Of a stretch of 64,000 bases of DNA, positions 16,750 to 25,584 are shown one piece after another. Position numbers and translations under genes: made by a program. Positions within the stretch are counted from its first letter, which is position 1; every line of letters starts with the position of its first letter. This DNA is from Alkaliphilus hydrothermalis (GTDB lineage: Bacteria > Bacillota > Clostridia > Peptostreptococcales > Natronincolaceae). The notes under the pieces are model-generated. The model was not told the DNA's origin. It saw only the letters and a program-made list of their open reading frames with translations, and did no database searches. The stretch spans positions 1 through 64,000 of the forward strand of contig NZ_JAFBEE010000010.1 of assembly GCF_016908555.1 (NCBI RefSeq). Direction: 5' to 3'.

Positions 16750-17343
16750 ATGTTTTTTGAAGATTATACCAAAACAGGAGTGGTTTATCACATAGCCACC
16801 ATCAATGATTTAAAAAAAATTATTGAAGAAGGAATTCAATACGATGATAAGGTGACCTATAGGACGAAATATTGTGATTTTCATCAGTTTCTAGACCACC
16901 ACAGGCATGAGGGAATTCCTACTTGGGTCAATCGTAGCCGGGCAATTTTTGCCTCCATGAACTATCGAAATGCACCCCTTTTTCATTCCCATTCTGTGGT
17001 ATTGGCAATAAGAATAGATGAAGAGAAATGCTGGGTCGCCAATGAAAATAGGGCGAACCAACTTTATGAGCCCTTTGTATTAAAGGAAATCCCTCAATTT
17101 GATTCCGCTAATGCCTACATTAATAATGTAGGCATTGAATTAATCAGGGACTACTGGGGGAGTTCTTTAAGCTTTAAGGATAATCTACAAAAACGATACG
17201 ACCAAAAAGAGGGATATGATGCAGAAGTATTGGTCCTTCATTCAATTCCTCCAGAGGATATTGAAATTTTATACATTATATCTGACCATCGGGTATTGAC
17301 CCTACAGGAATGGATGGGTGTTTTCCTTAAAGAAGATATTTAA
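16750..17343 (+). CDS. Uncharacterised 197-aa protein
   Basis: The ATG at 16750 is preceded by AAGGAGAAATGAA; an upstream TTG at 16720 would place ten codons over that site. The N-terminal stretch TGVVYHIATINDLKKII is reminiscent of the opening of DarT/DUF4433-type ADP-ribosyltransferases, and HHRHEGIPTWVNRSRAIF is a basic, aromatic region. I cannot identify the catalytic residues of that family, so this remains a weak hint. The C-terminal half has the pattern EVLVLHSIPPEDIEILYI, like the end of several ART-fold toxins. No partner antitoxin is seen; neighbours are a miniprotein on the other strand and a HypE-like gene. Confidence 0.75.
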   Translation: MFFEDYTKTGVVYHIATINDLKKIIEEGIQYDDKVTYRTKYCDFHQFLDHHRHEGIPTWVNRSRAIFASMNYRNAPLFHSHSVVLAIRIDEEKCWVANENRANQLYEPFVLKEIPQFDSANAYINNVGIELIRDYWGSSLSFKDNLQKRYDQKEGYDAEVLVLHSIPPEDIEILYIISDHRVLTLQEWMGVFLKEDI

Positions 17344-17432
17344 GCATATTTCAAGAAACTTTTATGGGATTTTCCCTTTGACGATATGATATAATACCGT
17401 TAGTATCTGATATACAGAGGGGGATGCAGGTA

Positions 17433-18419
17433 ATGAAAATCGGGAAAGTACCTACTGAGGTTCTAAAGGAAATTATTTTTTCAAATATTACCCACCACAG
17501 GGAGGAAGTATTGGTTCGGCCTGGAGTGGGGGAGGATTGTGGTGTAGTCGATTTCGGGGAGTATGTCTGTGTATTAAGCTCAGACCCCATAACAGGGGCA
17601 GCAAAGGACATAGGCAGCTTAGCCATACATATATCTTGTAATGATGTTGCCTCCAATGGTGTAGAGCCTTTAGGAATTATGATGACCATACTGGCTCCTG
17701 TTGGGACAACTAAAGAGGATTTACTAAGAGTGATGACGGATGCCAACGAAGCAGCTACATCCATCAATGTAGAGATCATAGGAGGTCATACGGAGATTAC
17801 AGATGCGGTAAATCGTATGATTGTTTCCACCACCGCCATCGGAAAGCAACCAAAGGTTAAAATGGTGTCATCCAAGGGAGCTCAGGTGGGGGATGCTGTA
17901 ATTATGACGAAGCATGGGGGACTGGAGGGTGTTTCCATCATTGCTACTGACCTGTATGACATATTAAAGGATAAAATAGATGAAGCGGTACTAGAAAGAG
18001 CCATTACTTTTGGGAAAGATATCAGTGTTGTTAAAGAAGGGGTATTGGCAGGAAATCTTGGAATTGTCAACAGTATGCACGATGTAACAGAGGGGGGCAT
18101 ACTGGGGGCATTATGGGAGCTGGCGGAGGCTTCTGAACTTGGCATTGTCGTAGAAGGGGATGCAATCCCTTTCATGGAGGAAACTATTGAAATTTGTAGT
18201 AGTTTGTCCATTGACCCCATGAGACTGATTTCCAGTGGAGTGATGGTGATGACGGTTTCTCAGGAGAATAAAAATCAGCTACTAACAACCCTTAGGGAAG
18301 CGGGGATTGATGCAACAGAAGTAGCCACCATCACAGAGGAAAATCGGAAAATACGATTGGGTGGAGAATTAGTTCCATTAGATCCACCTAGGGAAGATGA
18401 GTTGTATAAGGTAATATAA
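17433..18419 (+). CDS. AIR synthase-related protein (HypE/ThiL-like)
   Basis: This protein of about 328 residues belongs to the PurM/HypE/SelD/ThiL superfamily of ATP-dependent enzymes. The N-terminal domain has RPGVGEDCGVVDFG and LSSDPITGAAKDIG, the metal/ATP-binding pattern. IHISCNDVASNGVEPLG follows, and the C-terminal domain includes MHDVTEGGILGAL and LISSGVMVMTV. It most resembles the HypE-like stand-alone proteins of Clostridia. No hyp or thi genes are next to it, so the substrate is unknown. The ATG at 17433 sits about 10 bases from AGAGGGGG; the in-frame ATG at 17424 is too close to that site. Confidence 0.88.
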   Translation: MKIGKVPTEVLKEIIFSNITHHREEVLVRPGVGEDCGVVDFGEYVCVLSSDPITGAAKDIGSLAIHISCNDVASNGVEPLGIMMTILAPVGTTKEDLLRVMTDANEAATSINVEIIGGHTEITDAVNRMIVSTTAIGKQPKVKMVSSKGAQVGDAVIMTKHGGLEGVSIIATDLYDILKDKIDEAVLERAITFGKDISVVKEGVLAGNLGIVNSMHDVTEGGILGALWELAEASELGIVVEGDAIPFMEETIEICSSLSIDPMRLISSGVMVMTVSQENKNQLLTTLREAGIDATEVATITEENRKIRLGGELVPLDPPREDELYKVI

Positions 18420-18756
18420 AATTGAAGTTGAAGTTGAACTTACCTCCTTCGCAGGATAAATGTGGGGGAGGTTTTTCTTTGAGGGATAAAGTAAATAGAG
18501 ACTTGGAGACTAGGGTAAAAGACCTATTTTATTGTAGAGATATTACAAGTTCATGTCATTATTACATGTTGATTACAAATAGTGGGATGTGTTGACATAA
18601 GTTTTTACGAAATGATATAAATATAAGTAGAGCGGAGAGATTTACATTGAAAATGATTGGTTTTTGTAGTATTGTAAAATATTGTCGAAATGGCATTAGA
18701 GATAGAGGAGAATGATTAGGACATAAAAACTTAAACCACAAAAGGGGGACTAACTG
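18420..18756 (+). promoter_or_regulatory. Intergenic region: weak terminator, then promoter for the amidase gene
   Basis: ACCTCC (18442-18447) and GGAGGT (18467-18472) followed by TTTTTCTTT form a plausible terminator for the HypE-like gene. A good sigma-A promoter follows: TTGACA at 18592-18597, 18 bp, then TATAAA at 18616-18621. That leaves an untranslated leader of about 130 bases, in which I see no known riboswitch. Confidence 0.7.
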
Positions 18757-20844
18757 ATGAAAAGAGTTATGGGGATAGTGATGATCATTCAATTATTGCT
18801 ATCATTATTGATTGTTAATGGAAACGGTGTTGAGGCTATTTCCAATACCAGGTACATAGAACTGGAGATGGGCGGTAAAATGGTGAGCTTCAAGGAAGCC
18901 AGCTTGCGACTTAACGATCAAGAAATTCAATCGGACGTGCCTCCTATAATACATGAAGGTAGAACCTTGGTACCCTTAAGAATTATCATGGAAAACATTG
19001 ATGCCGAAGTTCTATGGAATAAAACAACTCAAGAAGTAACCCTAAAGACTAAAGATCAAAAAATTGTTTTACAAATAGATAAGGGTGAAGCAACAGTCAA
19101 TGATGCGAAGGTTCCATTACCCGATGGAGTACCTCCAAAGTTGATTGGTGCCCGTACGATGGTCCCCATTCGTTTTTTAGCTGAAACCATTGGTATAGAG
19201 GTAGGGTGGAATGGTACAACCCAAACTGTTTTCCTAAAGCATAAAAAACCTGTAGTAGCCCCTGTTGAAGAGGTGAGAGCTTCAGCTATTAGAGTCAATA
19301 CCAATGGATACTTCCCAGAGATTAGAATAAAGACTTCAAAAGAAGTAGAATATACAGAATCATCTTTACCAAATCCTACCCGTTTAATATTTGATTTTAA
19401 AGGAGTAAAATTTGATTTGGTTGACAAGACAAACCTTCTTGGGGATGGAACCTATAGACTACCATTGCTGGAGAGTGTAGTAAGGGTGATTCGAATTGCT
19501 CAGTTTCAACCAGAGCCTGATTTACAGACAAGAATGGTGTTAGAAATGGGGGGGACAGCCACCCACAAGGTACATTATGATAAAGCCACAGGAGAAATGG
19601 TCATTGGTTTTACCAATAATGTAAAAAATATCAAAACCGAAACAAGAAACTTGAAGGAAGTAGTTGTCATTGAAGGAGATAATGTTCGAGATTATAATAT
19701 TATCAGACTAAGCAATCCTGAGAGATTGGTGGTGGATATTAAAAATGCCTACCTAGAGAGTGAAAATAACTATCAGATGGATATAAATAGTAAGATGGCA
19801 AAGAGTATTCGGGTATCACAGTTTACTCCGGATCATCATTATAAGCCAGATGATAAAATTGTAAGGGTTGTAATCGACCTTCAAGCAAAGGACCAGTATC
19901 CAGAGCCAGTCTTTGAAGTCATGAATAACAACCAATTGGCGGTACACCTAGAGGGGAAACCCTATAGTCGGTTAAATTATGAATCAGTAGGATATACCAC
20001 ATCAAAATTAGTATTTAGAGGGACTGCAATTAGTAGATATCAAGTTACTCGTTTGCCAAACTCAAATACGCTGGAAATCTTGGTGCCAAAGTCAAATGGT
20101 CCATTGGACTTTTCCGATATAATAGTTGGAGACTACATGATTAAAGATATCAAAGTTGACACCACTACTTCAAATGATAATTACCGAGTACTTGTGGAGG
20201 TGTCGGAGGAGGTAGAGCATGCGGTGCTTACCCCAGAGACAACAAAGGATTTAGAGCTACAACTTAAGAATAAAAATAAATACCATGAGTTTCTAATTAT
20301 TATTGACCCAGGTCATGGGGGGACTGATCCAGGGGCTATTTCTCCTAAATTAAAGCTAAAGGAAGCAGATGTCGTACTAGATGTATCCCATCGGTTGAAT
20401 AAACTATTGAGGGAAGCTGGATTTAGAACATACATGACTAGAACAACCGACCATTATATCACCCTAGAGGATCGTGCAGGGGTTGCAAATCAATTAAACG
20501 GAAATCTGTTTGTCAGCGTGCATGCAAATGCTTTTTCAGGTACCAAGGCAGAAGGACTGGAGACGCTATACTACCCAAGTGAAATTAACCCTGATGACCC
20601 AAGAAACAATAAAGGATTAGCCCAATTGTTCCAAAATGCTATGGTGGAAGATCTAGGGGGAGTAAATAGGGGAATCGTTCCTAGGGAGAAAATTTATGTG
20701 ACCAGAGAGACAAAAATGCCAGCGGTGTTAGTAGAGCTTGGATTCCTAACTAATCCTGCTGAAGAACAAAAACTAGCCACAAATGCCTATCGTCAAAAAT
20801 CAGCAGAAGCCCTATTCAAGGCTATTGTAAAGTATTACGAATAG
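18757..20844 (+). CDS. Secreted N-acetylmuramoyl-L-alanine amidase with stalk and AMIN domains
   Basis: This 695-residue cell-wall hydrolase cleaves the bond between muramic acid and the stem peptide. A signal peptide (about residues 1-26, ending near GNGVEA) is followed by a copper-amine-oxidase-N-terminal-like stalk domain (IIHEGRTLVPLRIIMENIDA and GARTMVPIRFLAETIG). Then come repeated AMIN-type beta domains (about 180-400), which target peptidoglycan. The C-terminal Amidase_3 domain (about 510-695) carries the zinc ligands in IIDPGHGGTDPG, the KEAD Glu, and SVHANAF, and ends with VELGFLTNPAEE holding the catalytic Glu. The gene is monocistronic, with a sigma-A promoter and a terminator after it. 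Confidence 0.93.
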   Translation: MKRVMGIVMIIQLLLSLLIVNGNGVEAISNTRYIELEMGGKMVSFKEASLRLNDQEIQSDVPPIIHEGRTLVPLRIIMENIDAEVLWNKTTQEVTLKTKDQKIVLQIDKGEATVNDAKVPLPDGVPPKLIGARTMVPIRFLAETIGIEVGWNGTTQTVFLKHKKPVVAPVEEVRASAIRVNTNGYFPEIRIKTSKEVEYTESSLPNPTRLIFDFKGVKFDLVDKTNLLGDGTYRLPLLESVVRVIRIAQFQPEPDLQTRMVLEMGGTATHKVHYDKATGEMVIGFTNNVKNIKTETRNLKEVVVIEGDNVRDYNIIRLSNPERLVVDIKNAYLESENNYQMDINSKMAKSIRVSQFTPDHHYKPDDKIVRVVIDLQAKDQYPEPVFEVMNNNQLAVHLEGKPYSRLNYESVGYTTSKLVFRGTAISRYQVTRLPNSNTLEILVPKSNGPLDFSDIIVGDYMIKDIKVDTTTSNDNYRVLVEVSEEVEHAVLTPETTKDLELQLKNKNKYHEFLIIIDPGHGGTDPGAISPKLKLKEADVVLDVSHRLNKLLREAGFRTYMTRTTDHYITLEDRAGVANQLNGNLFVSVHANAFSGTKAEGLETLYYPSEINPDDPRNNKGLAQLFQNAMVEDLGGVNRGIVPREKIYVTRETKMPAVLVELGFLTNPAEEQKLATNAYRQKSAEALFKAIVKYYE

Positions 20845-20894
20845 CTAGTAAACAAGTTGTATATTTAATATCAGAATTAATATCAGACTAATCG

Positions 20895-20945
20895 CCTCCA
20901 GACCTGTGATCATATTAAAATCATGTGGGATGGAGGTTTTTTTAC
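20895..20945 (+). terminator. Terminator after the amidase gene
   Basis: CCTCCA (20895-20900) pairs with TGGAGG (20931-20936), with an inner GTGATCATATT/AATCATGTG stem, and TTTTTTT follows. Confidence 0.85.
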
Positions 20946-21016
20946 TAGCCTGCTATGATTAAAATATAAATTACTGTAGAATATAATAAAATATAAAATG
21001 GAATAGGAGGGGGAAT

Positions 21017-21541
21017 ATGGAGTTAATTTTGGGTTATCTATTCATCTTTTTTGCAAGATTGACGGACGTGAGTATGGCCACTATAAGGATGATTATGGTG
21101 GTAAGGGGGAGAAGAAAGCAAGCGGCCCTCATTGGTTTTTTTGAGATTATCATTTACATTTTAGCTATTGGAAAGGTATTGGAGGGTCTAAACAACCCCA
21201 TTAATATCATCGTCTATGCCCTCGGTTTTGCAACAGGTAATTATATGGGGGTATTTTTGGAGGAAAAGATGGCATTGGGAAATATCATTGTTCAAGTAAT
21301 CACTGAGCACGATGTCATGAAGCTAGTGGAAACCTTAAGGGATGAAGGTTTTGGTGTTACAGTTTTTGAAGGATATGGACGACGGGGAATCAGACATCTT
21401 ATCAATGTTACCCTAACTAGAAAAAATCTTCCCAAGCTTTATGATGTCATAGACAAGCATGACAAAAATGCATTTATCACTGTTATGGATGCAAGGTCGA
21501 TACGGGGCGGATATTTTACTAGAGGAAGCAAGAAGAAATGA
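21017..21541 (+). CDS. UPF0316 membrane protein (YebE-like, DUF5698/DUF2179)
   Basis: This 174-residue protein matches the UPF0316 family. Three membrane helices occupy about residues 1-90, with the conserved ARLTDVSMATIRMI near the start and YALGFATGNYMGVF at the third helix. The C-terminal DUF2179 domain (about 95-165) includes DEGFGVTVFEGYGRRGIRH and ends in FITVMDARSIRGGYF. DUF2179 domains resemble small ligand-binding modules, but the role of this family is unknown. The ribosome site AGGAGGGGG precedes the ATG. It stands alone between the amidase and GerMN genes. Confidence 0.9.
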   Translation: MELILGYLFIFFARLTDVSMATIRMIMVVRGRRKQAALIGFFEIIIYILAIGKVLEGLNNPINIIVYALGFATGNYMGVFLEEKMALGNIIVQVITEHDVMKLVETLRDEGFGVTVFEGYGRRGIRHLINVTLTRKNLPKLYDVIDKHDKNAFITVMDARSIRGGYFTRGSKKK

Positions 21542-21632
21542 AGAATAGAACAACCCCTCCCTTAATATAATGATATAAAAGCCTTCTTAATTTGTAACAT
21601 TGGAGGGACTTTATGATGGGGGGACATATTTC

Positions 21633-22619
21633 ATGAAAAAGTACAAATGGTTCTATGGGTTAGTTGTATTATTGATGGTAACGATGATTACTGGGTGCTC
21701 AAATCCCCTTTCTGCGCTACTAGGGGATGATGATACGACTGATGTGAGCATAGTCTTGGAGGAAGAAATCCAAGAAGATGCAAGGGAAACAGTTTTATAT
21801 TTCCGTGATGATCAAGGGATGATTATTCCTGTAATGAAGAGAATACCTTGGGAAGAAGGAATTGCTAAGAGTGCCTTAAGACATTTAGTAGATGGTCCTG
21901 CAATCAGGGAGGAATTAGCTTCAGATGGCTTGTTACCAATCCTACCAGAGGGTACTGAGGTTTTAGGGATGTCTATTAGCGAAGGATTATGTAAGGTGGA
22001 CTTTGACGATGCCCTATTGGAGTACGAAACAGAAGTAGAAGAAAAGGCTATGCTTCAATCCCTTGTTTATACTTTGACAGAATTTGAAGCCATTGATCAA
22101 GTTCAAATCTTAGTAAATGGTCAAGTAAAGAATAAGTTGAAGTTTGGTTCAAGGATAGATATGCCTTTACAAAGAGAAAACATCAACCTTTCTGGCGTAA
22201 TTAATGATGGTGAAGTTCCAGTGGTGGTTTACTACAAGACTTCTGGAAATGGATTGGATAGCCACTATGTACCTGTAACCAAGTCTGTTCAAGCTATCAA
22301 AGCCGATATAAAAACTGTTCTTGTGGCATTGCTAGAGGGAGCACCGGAAGGCATGGGATTATATAGCGAATTACCAGAAGGCGTAGTTGTAAACGATGTA
22401 TTTGTTAAGGATGGAATTGCCTACATAGACTTTTCAGAAGAAATCAATAGAATACCTGACAACAAGGATATACAACAATCCTTAGTTAATGAAATCGGTC
22501 TTACTTTAAAAGAAGTAGAGCCCAGCATCGCACAAATCAGAATCCTTTCTTCTGGTAGTGAGATTGAAATGGCAGAGGGAGTTAACCTAAACTTACCAAA
22601 CTACTCTAACGAGTATTAA
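21633..22619 (+). CDS. Lipoprotein with two GerMN domains
   Basis: This 328-residue lipoprotein has a lipobox with Cys22 (VTMITGCS), so it should be anchored to the outside of the membrane. Two GerMN domains follow, at about residues 45-180 (SALRHLVDGP and CKVDFDDALLEY) and about 190-320 (VLVALLEGAPEG and AYIDFSEEINRI). GerMN domains are found in GerM, a sporulation and germination protein of Bacillus linked to the forespore engulfment channel, so a sporulation role is likely but not proven here. The ATG at 21633 has GGGGGG upstream; earlier in-frame starts lack such a site. It is the first gene of a group with rph and rdgB. Confidence 0.9.
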   Translation: MKKYKWFYGLVVLLMVTMITGCSNPLSALLGDDDTTDVSIVLEEEIQEDARETVLYFRDDQGMIIPVMKRIPWEEGIAKSALRHLVDGPAIREELASDGLLPILPEGTEVLGMSISEGLCKVDFDDALLEYETEVEEKAMLQSLVYTLTEFEAIDQVQILVNGQVKNKLKFGSRIDMPLQRENINLSGVINDGEVPVVVYYKTSGNGLDSHYVPVTKSVQAIKADIKTVLVALLEGAPEGMGLYSELPEGVVVNDVFVKDGIAYIDFSEEINRIPDNKDIQQSLVNEIGLTLKEVEPSIAQIRILSSGSEIEMAEGVNLNLPNYSNEY

Positions 22620-22655
22620 ATACTAAGAACAATACAAAGAAATAAGATAAAGATT

Positions 22656-22702
22656 AAAAACCTTGGAAACTATACTCTTGTATAGGCTCTCTAGGTTTTT
22701 TA
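22656..22702 (+). terminator. Terminator after the GerMN gene
   Basis: AAAAACCT...AACTATA pairs with TATAG...CTAGGTTTTTT. The stem is imperfect but followed by a T-run. Confidence 0.7.
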
Positions 22703-22858
22703 TTTTGCTTCAAAAGCGAATAGGGAAGAACATAGCTGAGAAAGATAAAGTATAGCTAAAATCTAAAGAGAAAATAAGCATAATTATGGAAAGTATGATA
22801 CAATACTAAATGAAAAAACTAACTAAGGCAAGATTTAAAAATGAAAGGGTGGGATATT

Positions 22859-23599
22859 TTGAGCAGAATAGATGGAAGAAAGAATGACGCAATCAGACCA
22901 GTTAAGATCACAAGGGATTTTACTAAAAATGCTGACGGTTCTGTACTGATTGAAATGGGAGAGACAAAGGTGATTTGTACAGCTGCCATAGAGGATCGTG
23001 TACCCCACTTTTTAAAGAATTCTGGAAAAGGATGGATTACTGCTGAGTACGGAATGCTACCGGGGTCCACCCAGACTAGAAAGGTAAGAGAGTCTTCTAG
23101 AGGTAAGGTAGATGGAAGGACGCAGGAGATTCAAAGGTTAATTGGTAGAGCTCTCAGGTCTATTGTGGATCTAGGTGCAGTAGGAGAGCGTACCATTTGG
23201 ATAGATTGCGATGTAATACAAGCTGATGGAGGAACCCGTACAGCTTCTATTACGGGAGCATTTGTAGCCTTAGTTGATGCCTTCTACAAGCTAAAAGAAA
23301 AGGGACAGATTGAGAAACTACCTATTAAAAGTATGGTGTCAGCCATTAGTGTAGGTATTGTTGAAGGAGAGCATATGTTAGACCTTTGCTATCAAGAGGA
23401 CTCCAATGCAAAGGTAGATATGAACATTATAATGACCGATAAAAAACAATTTGTTGAAGTGCAGGGAACAGGAGAAGAAGCTCCCTATAGCTATGAAGAT
23501 TTAATGGAAATGCTACGTCTTGGAGAAATAGGAAACCAAGAATTGATTAGACACCAAAAAGAAGCTCTAGGTACCATCGCTGATGAAATAGGGCTTTAA
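22859..23599 (+). CDS. rph: Ribonuclease PH
   Basis: This phosphate-dependent 3'-5' exoribonuclease trims tRNA precursors. The 246-residue chain shows RIDGRKNDAIRPVKI at the start, GETKVICTAAIEDRVPHFL, and the catalytic region SSRGKVDGRTQEIQRLIGR and CDVIQADGGTRTASITG. All are conserved in RNase PH. The start is most likely the TTG at 22859, which lies eight bases after AAAGGGTGGG and gives the usual MSRxDGR beginning; an ATG at 22841 is also in frame. The rph-rdgB-phosphoesterase order and the tRNA cluster 1.4 kb downstream are a common clostridial layout. Confidence 0.97.
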   Translation: MSRIDGRKNDAIRPVKITRDFTKNADGSVLIEMGETKVICTAAIEDRVPHFLKNSGKGWITAEYGMLPGSTQTRKVRESSRGKVDGRTQEIQRLIGRALRSIVDLGAVGERTIWIDCDVIQADGGTRTASITGAFVALVDAFYKLKEKGQIEKLPIKSMVSAISVGIVEGEHMLDLCYQEDSNAKVDMNIIMTDKKQFVEVQGTGEEAPYSYEDLMEMLRLGEIGNQELIRHQKEALGTIADEIGL

Positions 23600-23627
23600 T
23601 AAAATTATTACAAAGGTGGGAATCCCA

Positions 23628-24239
23628 TTGGAAAAGAATATTGCAGTTGTGGCAACAGGAAACAAACACAAACTAGAGGAAATTGGAAAGATACTAGAGG
23701 ATTTTTTCTTGCAGATCAAATCCATGAAGGATGTGGACTTGGAGGGACTACATATAGTGGAGGATGGTAAAACCTTTGAGGAAAATGCATTGATAAAGGC
23801 TAGAACGGTAATGGAAAAGACGGGTATGTTTACCATTGCCGACGACTCAGGGCTGGAGGTGGATTACATTGACAAACAACCAGGAATCTACTCTGCCCGT
23901 TTTGCTGGAGAAGGTGCCACTGATGAAATGAATAATAAAAAGCTGCTGGGTCTTTTAGAGGGAGTTCCCCAAGAAAAACGAAGTGGAAGGTTTGTTTGTG
24001 CCATGGCGGCAGTATTCCCCGATGGAGATGAAATCGTGCTACGGGGTGAATGTGAAGGTAAGATTGGATTTGAGGAAAAGGGGAAAAGTGGCTTTGGTTA
24101 TGATCCGTTATTCATCGTTCCCCAATATGACAAGACCTTTGCAGAGTTAGGGCCAGAGATTAAGAACCAGATGAGCCATAGGGGAAGGGCTTTGAAGAAA
24201 TTAAAGGAGGCTCTAACTAAAAAGCTGGGGGGGAAATAG
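23628..24239 (+). CDS. rdgB: Non-canonical purine NTP pyrophosphatase (RdgB/HAM1)
   Basis: This enzyme hydrolyses ITP, dITP and XTP to monophosphates, keeping deaminated purines out of DNA. The 203 residues carry the family motifs VVATGNKHKLEEIGKIL, GKTFEENALIKA, IADDSGLEVDYI with the metal-binding acids, PGIYSARFAG, and the C-terminal GKSGFGYDPLFIVP and MSHRGRALKKL. The TTG at 23628 is the likely start, eight bases after AAAGGTGGG; the GTG at 23616 lies inside that site. It follows rph closely and precedes a phosphoesterase gene by one base. Confidence 0.97.
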   Translation: MEKNIAVVATGNKHKLEEIGKILEDFFLQIKSMKDVDLEGLHIVEDGKTFEENALIKARTVMEKTGMFTIADDSGLEVDYIDKQPGIYSARFAGEGATDEMNNKKLLGLLEGVPQEKRSGRFVCAMAAVFPDGDEIVLRGECEGKIGFEEKGKSGFGYDPLFIVPQYDKTFAELGPEIKNQMSHRGRALKKLKEALTKKLGGK

Positions 24240-24240
24240 G

Positions 24241-24708
24241 ATGCTAATAGCAGTAATGGGAGACACCCACCATCACCAGCAATATATAAAAAAAGCAATG
24301 AAACTTTTAAAAGATGTGGACATGATTATCCATACTGGAGATCATTACGGAGATTTACAGGCGATCGTCAAGGAGTATGGGGTTAAAGCCATTGGGGTAA
24401 GGGGAAACTGTGACCATGCTGGCGAGTTTGAGATTATTGAGGTTATTGCAGGTAAACGTTTTTTTATTTGTCATGGGCATCAATATGATGTAAAAAGAAA
24501 CATTAATACAATTTTTTATAGGGGGAGAGAGGTGGAGGCTGATATAGTCATCTTCGGACACAGCCACCATCCTGTCTTTGTTATGGAAGAGGGGATGATT
24601 TTATTAAATCCAGGTAGTGTATCGGAGCCCAGAGGTGGCTCCAAGAGGAGTATGGCCTTGATTTATTTAGGAGGAGAGACAAAGGTAGAATTTATTGAAA
24701 TAGATTAA
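24241..24708 (+). CDS. Metallophosphoesterase, YfcE/MJ0936 family
   Basis: This 155-residue calcineurin-like phosphodiesterase has the full metal-ligand set in order: GDTHHH (usually GDxH), IIHTGDHYGD, VRGNCDHA, ICHGHQYD and IFGHSHHP, then LLNPGSVSEPR. Family members hydrolyse phosphodiesters in vitro; the cellular substrate is unknown. It begins one base after rdgB ends and is probably translated from the same message. Confidence 0.95.
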   Translation: MLIAVMGDTHHHQQYIKKAMKLLKDVDMIIHTGDHYGDLQAIVKEYGVKAIGVRGNCDHAGEFEIIEVIAGKRFFICHGHQYDVKRNINTIFYRGREVEADIVIFGHSHHPVFVMEEGMILLNPGSVSEPRGGSKRSMALIYLGGETKVEFIEID

Positions 24709-24759
24709 TTGGAGATCGTTTATCAACATCCAAGCTAAATAATTAAGAAAATAAGAGAT

Positions 24760-24785
24760 ATAGCCAGTATATAAAGGCTATTTTA
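24760..24785 (+). terminator. Weak hairpin after the phosphoesterase gene
   Basis: ATAGCC pairs with GGCTAT around a 10-nt loop, followed by TTTTA. The short stem gives only modest support. Confidence 0.4.
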
Positions 24786-24894
24786 CGTTAAGGATATATA
24801 GTGAGGCATCACATCCATTGACCATCCACCAATAATTTTATATAATAATCTTCGTTGCTCCAACAGGATGTCGAAAAAGTGTTGAAAGGACTAC

Positions 24895-24923
24895 TTGACA
24901 TAATCTGTAGAAGGTGATAAAAT
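24895..24923 (+). promoter_or_regulatory. Sigma-A promoter of the tRNA operon
   Basis: TTGACA (24895-24900), exactly 17 bp, then TAAAAT (24918-24923). It lies about 40 bp upstream of the first tRNA, as expected for a strong stable-RNA promoter. Confidence 0.88.
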
Positions 24924-24965
24924 TGTTAAATGTCAGGCAGCACACGCTGACAGCGACAAGGACAT

Positions 24966-25039
24966 GCGGGTGTAGTTCAGTGGTAGAACTTCAGCCTTCC
25001 AAGCTGACCGCGAGGGTTCGATTCCCTTCACCCGCTCCA
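24966..25039 (+). tRNA. tRNA-Gly (anticodon TCC)
   Basis: A full cloverleaf is present: acceptor GCGGGTG pairs with CACCCGC, the anticodon loop is CTTCCAA, the T-loop is GGTTCGATTCC, and CCA is encoded. It is first in a seven-gene tRNA operon. Confidence 0.97.
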
Positions 25040-25044
25040 AATAT

Positions 25045-25121
25045 GTACCCATAGCTCAGCTGGATAGAGCATCGCCCTTCTAAGGCGAGTGTCCGGGGTT
25101 CGAATCCCTGTGGGTACGCCA
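25045..25121 (+). tRNA. tRNA-Arg (anticodon TCT), copy 1
   Basis: Acceptor GTACCCA pairs with TGGGTAC, the anticodon loop is CTTCTAA, and CCA is encoded. It differs from copy 2 (25485-25561) only at position 7 (A here, G there). Confidence 0.97.
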
Positions 25122-25147
25122 CTGCTTTTAAAGAAGTAAAATTATAT

Positions 25148-25224
25148 GGTGGATATAGTCAAGCGGTTAAGACACAGGATTGTGGCTCCTGCATGCGTGG
25201 GTTCGAATCCCATTATCCACCCCA
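25148..25224 (+). tRNA. tRNA-His (anticodon GTG)
   Basis: Acceptor GTGGATA pairs with TATCCAC, with the extra G at -1 facing C73 that is the histidine identity mark. The anticodon loop is TTGTGGC and CCA is encoded. Confidence 0.96.
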
Positions 25225-25319
25225 TAAAAAATCTAATTAATAGTGAACAATGAATAGTTATTAGTTATATTATTAAAATGATTAATTACTAATTGTAAAT
25301 TATTAATTTTTTCTATCAT
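25225..25319 (+). other. AT-rich spacer inside the tRNA operon
   Basis: 95 bp of very AT-rich DNA with repeated TAATTA/TTATTAA words separates the first three tRNAs from the last four. No gene, promoter with good spacing or terminator is visible. Confidence 0.5.
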
Positions 25320-25395
25320 TGGGATATAGCCAAGTCGGTAAGGCAACGGACTTTGACTCCGTCATCCGCAGGTTCGAGTCCTGCTATCCCAGCCA
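25320..25395 (+). tRNA. tRNA-Gln (anticodon TTG)
   Basis: Acceptor TGGGATA pairs with TATCCCA, the anticodon loop is CTTTGAC, and CCA is encoded. Confidence 0.96.
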
Positions 25396-25400
25396 TATCT

Positions 25401-25475
25401 GCGGAAGTGGCTCAGTGGTAGAGCATCGCCTTGCCAAGGCGAGGGTCGCGGGTTCAAATCCCGTCTTCCGCTCCA
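25401..25475 (+). tRNA. tRNA-Gly (anticodon GCC)
   Basis: Acceptor GCGGAAG pairs with CTTCCGC, the anticodon loop is CTTGCCA with anticodon GCC, and CCA is encoded. Confidence 0.96.
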
Positions 25476-25484
25476 AATATATAT

Positions 25485-25561
25485 GTACCCGTAGCTCAGC
25501 TGGATAGAGCATCGCCCTTCTAAGGCGAGTGTCCGGGGTTCGAATCCCTGTGGGTACGCCA
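25485..25561 (+). tRNA. tRNA-Arg (anticodon TCT), copy 2
   Basis: Identical to copy 1 apart from G at position 7, which makes a G-T wobble at the base of the acceptor stem. CCA is encoded. Confidence 0.97.
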
Positions 25562-25584
25562 TTTTTTTTATATAATATGAATAT

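Noticed and set aside
16750..17343. Firm annotation as a DarT ADP-ribosyltransferase toxin
   Set aside because: Only the first 20 residues resemble the family, catalytic residues are not clear, and no DarG-like antitoxin is adjacent.
17377..17400. TTGACG and TATAAT words upstream of the HypE-like gene as a promoter
   Set aside because: The boxes are only about 8 bp apart, far short of the 16-18 bp needed.
25319..25562. ORFs across the tRNA genes on both strands
   Set aside because: They overlap well-formed tRNA cloverleaves and lack ribosome sites.
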